Source: Loxodes magnus
Taxonomy: Eukaryota; Ciliophora; Karyorelictea; Loxodida; Loxodidae
Reading direction: 5' to 3'
DNA: 64,000 nucleotides
Assembly (NCBI GenBank): GCA_946699065.1
Contig: CAMPDV010001042.1
Span: forward strand, 89,565-153,564
The notes under the pieces: generated by a model
The model's input: the letters and a program-made list of their open reading frames with translations, nothing else
What the model was told of the DNA's origin: nothing
Databases searched by the model: none
Translations under genes and position numbers: made by a program
In this document: one piece after another, positions 25,291 to 35,933 of the stretch
How positions within the stretch are numbered: position 1 is the stretch's first letter
Layout of the letters: every line of letters starts with the position of its first letter

Positions 25291-26876
25291 TCAGATTTTC
25301 ATTTTGAACGTCAGGTTTAAAACATTTTCATTCGTTGTCGACTAATGTAAACTTTTAAAGTTCTAAGATCTTTGAACATCCTTAAACGTAACAGTCAGTC
25401 CTTGCGCTGATACTACTTATTTGAGTGAGCTTTGTAAGCCAATATGAGTTGGTTGACCTACTATAAGCAATACAAGACTGTATTATAAATTTCCCAAAAT
25501 ATAAACTGGATGCTTTAGTTTCTGGAAATGAAGCTCACCACAACTAATCTATATTTATTACGTCTAATACATATCATTGTCTTCAAAGCAAATTTTCTCT
25601 TCTTCGTTATTAATGGAATTTTCTTAAGCTACCTTTTGATATATTATGTAATATTATTCTTATGCTTAGACTCCTTTTAAAATTCCAAACCCTGTTAAAT
25701 AGCAATTAACATTTGTATAAAACGTAAGATAGAAGTCAGGTTCAGACATGAAGTACTCGAATTCATCATTTACAACCTTATCACATCTTAATATATTGAT
25801 AACATTTTCCTCATTATTCATAATGACATCTTAAGAATTTTTTTCTTTCTTATTCTCTTCAGAGTTTGATCTACTAAAGATACTTTATTTTAAATTCTCT
25901 TAAGATCTTTAAGGATTTATTAGTAAATTTTCTTCGGATGATCCCCCTTCATTTAAAATAATATTTTTATTTTAATTATCACTTACCTTACCCTCTGAAT
26001 TATATTATTTTCTATCTAGCTGAGGTATGCATTTTTACATTTTGAATCTAATGCTTTAAATTTATAATTGCCTCGACTAAGAGGCTAAAGTTCTAAAAAA
26101 AAAATTCAATCTAGAGTATTCTGAACTATCTCTTAATTATATACTAGCTTTATCTTAAATTTTTTATTGTTCTTAATAATTTTGATTGTATTTACTTTTT
26201 TAATCTTCTTATGAAGTTCTTTGACTTACTAAAAATCTTATATCCACATATTTCGAGTATCCACTTTTTCTTATATTTGTTTTATTTAATTCTTATTTCT
26301 TAAAATTGTCTCCAATTGATCGTCCATGATTTTTATTATATTTTAAACTTTATTTTGGGAATTTTGAAACGATTTCTGATATTAATTTTCAAAAAACATT
26401 TAGAGCTTTTAATACTCTTACTAAAACTAATTTTTAACCTCTTTACGCATATCATTACTTTAACTTTACAATTAATCTTTTCATTTCTATATACCTTGAA
26501 TATCAAATTCTTAATTCGGAATTTTTTGGAGTTTCTACAGAAGGCAAAATATGGTATCATAATAGTTGTTTTTGAATTTCAGAAAACTGCATTATTTATG
26601 CTGCTATGATGAGCAATCAATACATAAGAACTAAAGATGCTTTTAACAATAGGTTAATAAATTGCATTTTTGGCTTTAATTATTGTTATTTATCATCTCA
26701 ACCATTGAATAGTTCGTTTTTATGTCGTCTTCGTTTAATTAAGTTCTATCAAAAGGACATTCGCTAATCTTGTTACTGCATTAATAGCAGATGGTATGAT
26801 CGCAAACTAATATCATAGGAATTCGGTCAATTGTATCAAAATCATATCAGCAAAGTTTGCATTAAAGATTCACTTT
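25291..26876 (-). CDS. TRIM-like RING, B-box, coiled-coil, PHR-domain protein
   Basis: This is a probable E3 ubiquitin ligase of RBCC design. Reading leftward from about 26862, a RING finger has C-K-L-C, then L-V-C-D-H-T-I-C-Y-Q-C and E-C-P-F-D, with the usual last Cys replaced by Asp. A B-box-like C-Q-K-H...C-I-D-C...H-K-Q-C lies at about 26585-26667. A Gln/Lys-rich coiled coil follows (about 26100-26580). The C-terminus (about 25293-25760) resembles a PHR domain: Y-L-T-G-F-G-I-L-K-G, then H-F-Q-K-L-K-H-P-V-Y-I, V-T-F-K and a final L-T-F-K-M-K-I before TGA 25291-25293. The frame before and after about 26016-26038 differs by two bases. A 23-nt GT..AG intron there restores it; an indel is the alternative. 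Several Trp codons are UGA. The RING begins only a few codons into the readable frame and I could not find the ATG, so the start is unresolved. The gene stands alone. Confidence 0.68.
26016..26038 (-). other. candidate 23-nt intron in the RING/PHR gene
   Basis: On the minus strand it begins GTAAAAATGC and ends CTCAGCTAG. Its removal joins the B-box/coiled-coil frame to the PHR frame; the required shift is 2 modulo 3. No 17-nt GT..AG alternative was found at this site. It is longer than the 17-nt intron of the giant gene, so the call is cautious. Confidence 0.4.
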
Positions 26877-26879
26877 ATA

Positions 26880-28560
26880 ATTATTAATAAGATAGAAAGG
26901 TAAAATTAAATAAAACCAAATAGAAATTACAATATAATTATGAGATATACTAATAACAGGTTAAAGTTAATATAAGTACATGCAACTCATTTAAATCATA
27001 AAGATTTAAGTTACTTAAAGGATTATAATCATCTAATTTGCTATATTTTAGTGTTGCAAAGCTAGTTCAAATTTTTCAGTAGTTAGTGTAGAAATTAAAT
27101 TTTAGGTAAAAAGTAATAAAGACAAAAGGATTATTTAAGAATGATTTAAAATAATTTTTCTTGTAATATTGGCATAAAAAAGAGAGAAGGAAAAAAAAAT
27201 TAAGAGATCTGCTTTCATAATTTTTCTAAAAATAAAAATTAATTTTAATTTTAATTTATTCGCTAAATCTTAAAACCAATTACTAAATATTATTAACTAA
27301 GGTCTAACTAAATATAATAGTGGATTTTAATAAATCTTTTATTTTTGGTTCACTATTTTAAAGTTTATAATAAACAATTATTATTGAAATTATTTTTGTT
27401 TCTTTGTATTATATTATTTATTATGTTTTCGATTTTTTTAAAACTTTTTATATTTAGTTGCTTTAGGTTCTATTTTTTTTAAAATAGAATCTCTGATAAA
27501 AACTCTTCTTTATAAAATTATTAAATATTCTCAGCTTCAGTTTAAAAAATCACCACATTTTTTACCATTTAAGTTGCCTAAATTTAACTTTATCTATTTT
27601 TTAAATTACATTGTATTTAAAAACTTAGTTAAGACGACAGGGGAAATTTAAAATTTTCATATTCCCTAGTCAGCTCTTCTAAAATTAATTAAAATATTTG
27701 ATTTATTTTCAAAGAAGAGGATTTAATATTTTCTTAATTTTTAAATTTGGATTTATGATAAAAGCAAAGAGAGAGATAGAAATTTGATAAATTGATATAG
27801 TTTACTCAATCAGAGATTATAAATGCTTAAATAGTGATATTAATTATTTTTAAGATAGTAATACCATATACTTCACTAGATACGCTTTATAATTCCAGAT
27901 AATTAATTTCTCATTCAATTTTTATAAAGATTATCCATTTACTAGAATGTATTTTAAACTAGTTAATTTAAAAGAAGGTTTATAATAAATGTGAAAAGGC
28001 TTAGTACCAAATAAATAAAATAATGAATTAGATATTAATTTAATTTTAATTTTAGGGCTTATTTTATAATTATTAGACTTATGATTATTTTTAAATATCT
28101 AAATCAAATTGTTTCTATTAAGATACATAAGTTTTTATCTCATATACTAAAATATTATTTATAAATGGTAATAATGCTAGTAACTAAGTAGCTAATAATT
28201 ATAAAAGCATTATATTAAAATAAATAAAAATTGATTATTAAATAAAGATTCTTTTAGAGATAAATAAATTTAATTTTTAATTCTCTTTTGTTTCTAAAAC
28301 TAAAGATTGAAATAAAATAAATAAAAATAAGATTAACTAATACAATAAAGTTTATAGTAATTTATATTTTTCATTCTAGTTTTTTATTTATTTTTTAGTA
28401 AATTAGTTTTAAAAATGTTTTATATACTCATAGAAATAATAATTTCCATATGTTTTATATTATTTTATTCATAAGATAAAATATTATAAAAGCTACTATT
28501 ATCCAAATATTTTTCATATGTAAAACTTTAATTCTATTTAAATCAAATGTGTATCTCATT
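26880..28560. other. AT-rich spacer
   Basis: No convincing gene. It must hold the promoter of the RING/PHR gene and possibly its first codons, but I see no distinctive element. Confidence 0.5.
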
Positions 28561-28566
28561 ATTTAA

Positions 28567-28639
28567 GCCCGGCTAGCTCAGTCGGTAGAGCGTCAGACTC
28601 TTAATCTGGTGGTCGTGGGTTCGAGCCCCACGTTGGGCG
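28567..28639 (+). tRNA. tRNA-Lys (anticodon CTT)
   Basis: The sequence folds as a 73-nt cloverleaf. The acceptor GCCCGGC pairs with GTTGGGC, allowing two G-U pairs. The D-arm contains TAGCTCAGTCGGTAGAGC, and the anticodon stem-loop has CTT at 28600-28602 (tRNA positions 34-36). The T-arm contains GGTTCGAGCC (B box). There is no intron and no encoded CCA. The discriminator base is G. It reads AAG lysine codons. It is the only tRNA I recognise in the window. Confidence 0.95.
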
Positions 28640-28650
28640 TTTTATTTTTT
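28640..28650 (+). terminator. RNA polymerase III oligo-T terminator
   Basis: A TTTT run followed by A and TTTTTT starts at the base after the tRNA discriminator, as expected for Pol III termination. Confidence 0.7.
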
Positions 28651-28913
28651 ATTAGATAGAGCAAATTCTTAATTTAATATAGTGGATTTCTATTTAAAAA
28701 TGGAATAAAAGTGTTTAAAATAATTAAAAATTTTAATTTCTTTAAATCTGAAATCAAAAAAGTCTTTATCTTTGGAGATTTTAAATTGCATTGTAATTAA
28801 AAAATTTTATAAAATATCACTTGAATCATAATTAATTCTTAGCGAAAAATAAGGAAATAGAATCAAATTAAAAGCGAATCTTTATATATATCATATAATT
28901 ATTCAGATCTTAT

Positions 28914-30480
28914 TCATTAAACATAAGTTTCAAATAATTACAAATAGAAAGTTAAATAAAAGTATTTTCTTAGCACTAAAATTATATAAGGAAATGGATT
29001 TATTAGGTCTATCTATTAAATAGCTTCTAAATTAATTTTATAATTAAAAAACTATAGATCTACATTTTAGTTGGTTAGTTAAAAACTAATAAAACTTACC
29101 TTAATTATGTTGAGAATTTGCTTGATATTATGCCAATAAATTTATTTTTCGCTCATTTGTGAAGACTTAGATTACTCTTTAACCTAATTCTAATTTTAGG
29201 ATCATTTTAAGATAAATTTATTATTTTCAAATATCTGACGAAATTATTCAGAATTAATTAAGGAGTTCTTTAAAAAACAGAAATGCCACGTACTTAGTTT
29301 TGAGTCGATTTAATTGAATTTTTAAGTTCAAAAACATAAAATAAAATTACTATAAGCTTCATTTTAAGCTTTATCTTTAGTAATGCTTAATATTAATTTT
29401 TTAAATGAAAAGTTATTTTAATTTAGCTTTAATGCCAATAAAGTATTTAGAATGATGTTGATATTTATTTTGGGAATAATTGGATGAATATATAATCATA
29501 AACTCTACTTGCAGCATAAGTTTTTGTTTTAGAGTAGCGATCTCTAAAGCTATTAAAGCAACTTTAAAAAGTCTATTAAATATTTGCATAATTTTAAAAA
29601 ACTTTGCCGAACTTTTATTTTCTTAAAGCTGAGTATGGTATTACCAATAATCCTTTAACTACTTTATCAAAAATTAGAAGAATAGTTTTAAAATAGTTAA
29701 TCTTTTAAGATTGTATCATGAATAATTTATAAATTTTCTCAATATACATTTAAGTCATTTCCATTTATTTAAACTGGAATAATTTTCGTGCACGGTGAAA
29801 AAATGAAGTTTATGCTCTTTAACTTTTAATTAAGAAAGCCCAGTCTCTTATATAGCTTTTTTATTGTCTAAATGAATTGAATAAGATTTGGAGAAACATT
29901 TAAGTAAAAGCATTTTATTATATCCACTTGATCCTTATAATGTAAATATTTTCCAAGAATAGCTTAAACATCACACCCTTCAATATAAAAGAAATTTTTC
30001 TCAGAATGTTTCCTGAAAAGTACTTTAATATCCACTGCAAAATAATAAAAAGCAAAGTATTAAATAATTAAAGAGTATTTTTATAAATTATCATCCACAA
30101 AGCAGATAAATATCTTTATGAGGATATCAATTTCTTTTATAAGCTTAATACTTACACTTATAAATTTTATCATGAACTTAACTTAGGATATTAGCTACTT
30201 AATAAAGTGCATAATTATTATGTGGATAAAGTTTTTAAAGTTTGAACATATTTAAGATAACTTTAAAATAGAGATTCACTTTAGGATTTTCTAATAATAA
30301 GTTTATTTTTGCGAAAAAGATTTGAAGAAATCACTTTTTCAGTTCATTGTCGATCTTCTTTAAGTTTCTGAATTTATAACTTGCCTTTAAACTTTATCTC
30401 AGTTATCTTTTATCATAAATGCCAATATTTGCTATAACTACTTACATTTTTAATAATCATTTCCATTAAAATTTGAGATA
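28914..30480 (-). pseudogene. unrecognised protein-coding remnant with frame changes
   Basis: The minus strand shows three consecutive stretches of mixed, protein-like composition that are not all in one frame. The first (about 30480-30300) contains K-L-K-E-D-R-Q-W-T-E-K. The second (about 30300-30050) contains L-Y-P-H-N-N-Y-A-L-Y-Q-V-A-N-I-L. The third (about 30020-28917) contains F-F-Y-I-E-G-C-D-V-Q and N-G-N-D-L-N-V-Y-W-E and ends at TGA 28914-28916. Residues such as Gly, Asp, Pro and Cys are commoner than in the spacers, which argues for real coding. The two frame changes could be tiny introns (a 23-nt GT..AG option exists near 30020) or decay. I know no family for it; the middle part is vaguely TPR-like. 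Confidence 0.35.
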
Positions 30481-31110
30481 TTTATTTAATTTAGATTCAC
30501 ATAAACAAAAGTTATTATACTTAGAACAAATAATATCAGTTTTCATTAAAAGAATCTAAATTATACAACTTTATAATAAACTAAATTCTAGTATACTTAA
30601 TACTTATTTCATATATTTTATTATATTTATATTTATCTTTTCAATTTACTACTAAAATTACCCATTTTAATCTATTTCTTAAGCTTCTTTCTAAAATCTA
30701 TATTAAAATAAAGTTTTTTTAAACATAGTAAATTTATGCTTACACGAAGATGTATTATTTATAGTTAAGCTTTACTTTTTAACTATATAATTTGTTCTAT
30801 GTTATACTTTAATAGTTTAGAAGGTATTTTATAACTTTTAGACAAACATTAATTTTTTTAATTCGTATTTCCCAGTAATTTTATAATTTGGTGTTTTATG
30901 AGCTAATTGATTATTTGAGTGAGTTTAGTTTGAACTAGTCAAAGACTTGAACTATAAGTGTTATGGAATAAATTGAAATACATTTTTGCTGTTATTTTTC
31001 CCTAGTATATTTTTCCAATAATTTTATACTCTATTTATGGATTCATTAGTTTAAAAGAAATCTTTATAGCTTTAAAGTTTATTTATTAACAGGTTGGCTT
31101 TAATTTTTTA
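30481..31110. other. AT-rich spacer
   Basis: Nothing recognised. It may include the 5' end of the minus-strand remnant to its left. Confidence 0.45.
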
Positions 31111-31119
31111 TTATATATA

Positions 31120-31860
31120 TGAAAAAAATGGATAAATTCTTGTAAAAAGTCTCTTCTAAACAGGATCCATCCCAATCAAATACAATTAGCATAAAGTACT
31201 CCAAGAGCTAAAAATTATGCAAATGGAGAATTTTAAACTTTTAAGTTATGTATAAGAGTTAGATGGAAAATTGCATAACTAATTTCTAATACATAAAGGC
31301 AGAAAGATGAAAATTCCTAACCAGTTAATCTGAGAAATGAACAAATGGAAGTCAAATTCAATCAATTAACGGAATTTACTGAAAGCTTATTTCTAAAAAA
31401 TACAACATAAATGATTCCATGGATGTGGAATCGAATCTAAAGCAAGTTAAAATTCCTAAAAAAAAGTATTGAAAGTAATTCTGGTATCGCAGGAAATATG
31501 ATCATATTCTAAGATAATTCTGAAAATTCTAATAAAAATAAAAATAAAAACTTTAAAACTTTAACCTATGAATATCCATAAATAAACTATATTGTACATC
31601 AGAAGATTTAATATACAGAAAAAGATATACATAGGGGATGAAATCTTGAAGGACATCGCATATGCTTAGTAAAGAAGAAATTTGAATATGATTGGAATTT
31701 ACTCAACTGAAGCAAGATACTTTTTATTAAAAAAATTAAAAGAGTAATGGAAGATATATACTTTAAGAAGAAGCCTAGAAATGGAATTATACTTAACACA
31801 ACTTTAAATTTCAGAAATGAACCCCATTGATAGGTGGAATCACTATAATTCATTACTATT
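31120..31860 (+). pseudogene. possible cyclic-nucleotide-binding-domain fragment
   Basis: One plus-strand frame reads Y-I-G-D-E-I-L-K-D-I-A-Y-A-Q-Q-R-R-N from about 31605. The spacing of the Gly-Asp, the small residues and the paired Arg resembles the phosphate-binding cassette of cNMP-binding domains (G-E-x-x-G-x-x-A-L-x-x-x-x-R). It is followed by a Leu/Lys-rich helix and E-M-N-P-I-D-R-W-N. Just upstream, an Asn/Lys/Ser-rich stretch reads best in a different frame, so indels or tiny introns are needed. Ciliates carry many large cNMP-domain proteins. The canonical Glu is replaced, so the match is weak and I would not rely on it. Confidence 0.28.
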
Positions 31861-31869
31861 ATATGGTAT

Positions 31870-33920
31870 TATTATATGGAATTGTATTTGGATATATTCC
31901 ACAAAAAGTATATCACAAAAAGGAAGCAAATTTCTAAGCATTTAATCATTTAGCTAGATAATTAACTTTGAGTTATTGAATATATTTCATAAAAAGGAAT
32001 AAATTTTATTAAAAAGTATTCTAAACAGAATGAATAATAAAAGAAACTTATATAAAACCTAATTTAATTCCAAACTAGGAAAAATTTATCTATATTAATT
32101 AATAAAACGTTATTCGTTTAAAAATTAGATTTTAAATATGATTTCTTTAAAAAATATTTTAATTTATAGTATTTTAAAAATATTCAAATTATTAGGAGAA
32201 AAAATTATATATTTTAACTATATTTCATAATATTTTCATCTTACTCATTTATTTAAATATAGTTTAAAATTTTTACCTGCTTGTATATATGAGCTATAAT
32301 AAATAAATCTAATAATTATAAAGTTTTTGAAGGGAATTGGAACTGATGTTTGGTAGCAATCAAAAATTACAAATGTTGGTTTACTAGCAATATATGACAC
32401 TTTCTTTTGATGAAAGACAATCTTAAGAGAATTAGTAAGGAATTAGAATGTCGCTAGCATAACTCAGTTAAACTTTTTTTCATTTAGACAATAAAATAAA
32501 ATGGAGATATAAATGTATTAATTTAACCCTACATAAACAATTTTATTAAAATCATTCCTATTTATTAATTACTACCAAAATAATTTTAATTCGACTGGCA
32601 ATCAGAAAAATGTATAAGTAATAAATGTATGAATATTAAAGACTTTATTTTTTATAAAATTTAAATAGCAAATAGTTTCAAGGTCTCACTTATAAACATT
32701 TTAACTAGATAATATACTCTAATCAAGCTTTTATATTTTTAAATTTTACTTTCGGCTTGAACAAATCAAATTTGTATAATGTTGTTTAAATTAATTATAA
32801 TTAAATCAAAAATTTTTGAGATTGTATTTACTTTAAATTTTAACTTTCAGAGTTCAAGTGTTTTATATAAGATTTTATTTTAATGCAAATTTTAACCCAT
32901 ACTCATTTTAATTTCCTGGATTTATTAATCAGAAATATTTTTCATACTAACTCCTTTATTTGAATATTTATTTATGCATGTATTATAAAGCTAATATATC
33001 TAAATCCTTGTAGTGAAATTTCATAAATAAATGAAATAAGGATAATTTTAATTTATTTTAAATCCAAATATTTGTTTTTAAGTTGATAATGTTTAATTAA
33101 TTTTCTTTAATATTCCCTATTTTTATTCCTTCATCTTTTTTTGTTGAATTTAATTAAAAAAGCTTCTTTATTTTTTTAATATTTAAAATCAAAGAAATAT
33201 GAAATTTTTAAGTGCAAAAAAGAAATTCTATTTAGCATTAGAATTAAAATTTAAAATAGAAGCAAATAGTTATATTAGATATAAAAGCTTACAAGTATAA
33301 AGAAAAATTAAAAGTATTTTAGATTTAAATTTATATTATAGATATAAAAGTTTTAATATTTTAATTCTTTATTATAATTGCTTAATTACAATGAAATATA
33401 CCAAACTATTTATGTTTAAATAAAAATTTCTAATGCGAAATTATTTTTATAAGTCTAAATCTTCTTGTAATTATACTTTAAAAGGTGTTTTCGTTAAATT
33501 ATGTTTTCTTCGTTCTTGACATTAATTATTTTCTTTTTTCAACTTGAATATTTTTTTCTCTTTAATAATTTGCTGTGAAAGACACTGACTAAATTATCTA
33601 ATTTATAAAGTTAATTTCTTGTAAAAGGCTAATTGATATTATTATAATCTTTTAAAATTAATTATTCTAAGTTAATTTTATGTGGTTGAATACTAAGAAA
33701 TGTATGACTGATATCTTACATATATACTAATAAAATAAAAGAAAGAATAAGAGAATATAAAGTACAGAGTTTCCATTTACTCTTTCCTTTTAAAGTTTTA
33801 TATCCAATTAAAATTATATAAGTATCTATATTTTGGGGGAAATAAATGTTTAAAAAACTACAAATTAAGAAAGTAACTATCCTTTTTATGATATAATGGT
33901 TTTTTTAATATAATTAAAGC
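31870..33920. other. AT-rich spacer
   Basis: No confident gene. A short patch near 32340-32520 has slightly more mixed composition on the plus strand but no motif. Confidence 0.45.
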
Positions 33921-33927
33921 TTAAAAA

Positions 33928-34191
33928 ATGGAGGTCAGCTGAAAATTGAATGTGGATTTTTGTAGTTCGCAATCAAGCAAGCGGAGATACACAGTTAATA
34001 CTGAGCTTCAACACTGTTTGGAAGCTTTCAGTTTTGAGGGCGAATTATTCCATTCTGATCTCATTCTTCTTGTCTTTCCTGAGGAAATATTAGTATTGCA
34101 TAGGTGTTATAGTAGAGAGAAGCAAGAAATGGAACCCTTATGTGGATCTGGAAAGGCGAAAGGAGAGCCTATTTTAATGAAATTAAATTAA
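33928..34191 (+). CDS. small unrecognised ORF of higher GC
   Basis: An ATG preceded by six A's opens a frame with one UGA (Trp) near its start and about 87 residues before the first UAA. If UAA is Gln, the frame continues in poorer sequence to a TGA at about 34405. The GC content is clearly above that of its flanks. The product is acidic and Leu/Glu-rich, with no signal peptide or family motif that I recognise. A second frame over the same bases is also open. It could be a retroelement scrap, since a LINE ORF1 fragment begins 600 bp downstream. Confidence 0.3.
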
Positions 34192-34793
34192 AGTTTTTAA
34201 ATACAGAGAAATAAAATAAGCAAAAAATAAAGTTAAAAGCAGGAAATAAAAATAGAATATAACTACTTTATAGAAGCATTATATAATTATTATTATTAAT
34301 TATAAAAATGTATGCATATTATTTCTATTATATTCATTTTTAATTTATCAATATAAATTTAATGCAAATAAGAGAAGCATATCATTTTAAAGTAAAGAAA
34401 ATTATGAGTGAATTGTACTTCGATAACAATTTTATTTCCTGTATCTATTACGAATATAAATTTAGAGAATAATAAAGAATTGAAATTATTATTTAATCCC
34501 TTTTTTATAATTTAGAGCTTTTAATTGTTTAATTTTTTATAGTTAAATAAAGAAAATTTTCAGTTTAAATGTGAAATAATTTAAGGCTGAAAGTTGTTAT
34601 CTCGAACTTAAAAAAGCAAAAACAGAATTAAAAGAAATAAAATAACGTTTAAGTGGTAAATTAGATATTCGTTATGCTATATTAATTTTATATAAAATAT
34701 GATACTGAAAGCAAATTTATTAGCATTGCAATTACTAAGGTTTTATTTATAGAGCTTCAAATATTATTTAATACAATTTTTTTTAATTAAAAA

Positions 34794-35270
34794 ATGTCAG
34801 ACTTAAGAAAAGGTTTCTTCGTTTATCCGAAAAAGAAATATCCGGAGTACAGCAAAACTATGGGGAGTTGAAATAGTAACTAAAAGCAACCCACACGGGA
34901 ACGCCTATGTCGAAAGAGAAACCTACGGAAATAGTTGAAGTCTGATACACCAGGAGGTTTCCGAGCTTGACCTTTCTGGCCAGATGAGCATGGAGTAGCT
35001 CATCAGAGGGGTCTTAGACCTCAAGAAAGAGGTTAAGAAATTTCTTAAGGAAAAAGATAGACTAGCTGAGTAGATCTAACACGGGCTGCGAGAAACTTTA
35101 GACCTCAAGATGGTATACAAAGAGAGGACTAGATGCCCGTAGGAAAACTAAAGAGAATAATTTAGCCAGACGAACTTCAAATTCAGAAAATCCAAGAGTA
35201 AAATTATCAGATTTAAAACACTATGTAGAGCATGAAGAACTCCTAAAGTCAGCAAAATTAACATAAATAA
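34794..35270 (+). mobile_element. LINE ORF1 fragment, 5' end preserved
   Basis: It opens with an ATG giving M-S-D-L-R-K-G-F-F-V-Y-P, which aligns with the N-terminus of the minus-strand ORF1 at 24046. After one single-base frame change near 34900 it reads H-Q-E-V-S-E-L-D-L-S-G-Q-M-S-M-E-Q-L-I. The other copy has H-Q-E-V-T-E-F-N-P-S-G-Q-M-T-M-E-Q-L-I at this point. The coiled coil follows, but the CCHC knuckle is not found; the homology fades after about 35270. GC is well above the surroundings. It is a broken copy of the same element family and supplies the likely ORF1 start that the other copy has lost. Confidence 0.6.
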
Positions 35271-35933
35271 ATGATAATTATTGACAAAATGGAAATAGAA
35301 AAAACCTTTTAACTGAAGAAAGCATAAAAAACACAGATCGTAAAAAATTTGTTACTAATGCAAGAGTCAATGACATTTAAGGAATAATTACTACGAGTTC
35401 AGAAAGGTCAAAGAACGGTCTTTGACAAAACAAATTTAATAGCAGTTAAGAAAAAAAAGAATCAGATATGATGTAGGGAAAATGAAACAGTTTACTGATT
35501 GAAAAGGAATTTAGAACTGGAAGCATTTTTAGATGCAGCAAGAGTAAACTATGATAAGAGAAGGAGAGTTCGATGGGTAAGATACTCGAGTTCAATAACT
35601 CGTTAAAAACTAAGCCCCTCAAATTTTCAAACTTTTACTTAAGTATTAGTCTGACGGATATTGCAAACATTTTTATTCGATCAATAAAATTTTTTCTTTA
35701 TAAAAAACACATGCAAAACGAAGGAATGTTTGCTTAATCCAAAAATTTTGTGAGCTTAAAATAAAAATAACTCAAAAAATATAAAAGAAAAAGTTTTATT
35801 CTTTATAGACTTAAGTTATGCTAAATATTTTGAGATTAAAGTATTTTATATATATAAATAAACTTTTTAATTAAATGTTATGGCTTAATAGTTAAATTTA
35901 AATTAATATTTATTATTTTAATTTTTTGTCAAA
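35271..35933. other. spacer between LINE fragment and copy 2
   Basis: The first 300 bp or so may be decayed LINE sequence (slightly higher GC, Lys/Glu-rich frames). The rest is AT-rich. It has no similarity to the 3' flank of copy 1. Confidence 0.4.

Noticed and set aside
26316..26609. Plus-strand hydrophobic ORF of 97 aa
   Set aside because: It is the complement of the coiled-coil part of the RING/PHR gene, whose frame carries RING and B-box motifs.
31608..31853. Minus-strand ORF of 81 aa with a hydrophobic stretch
   Set aside because: The plus strand has the more protein-like frames; the hydrophobicity comes from complementing Lys/Asn-rich codons.
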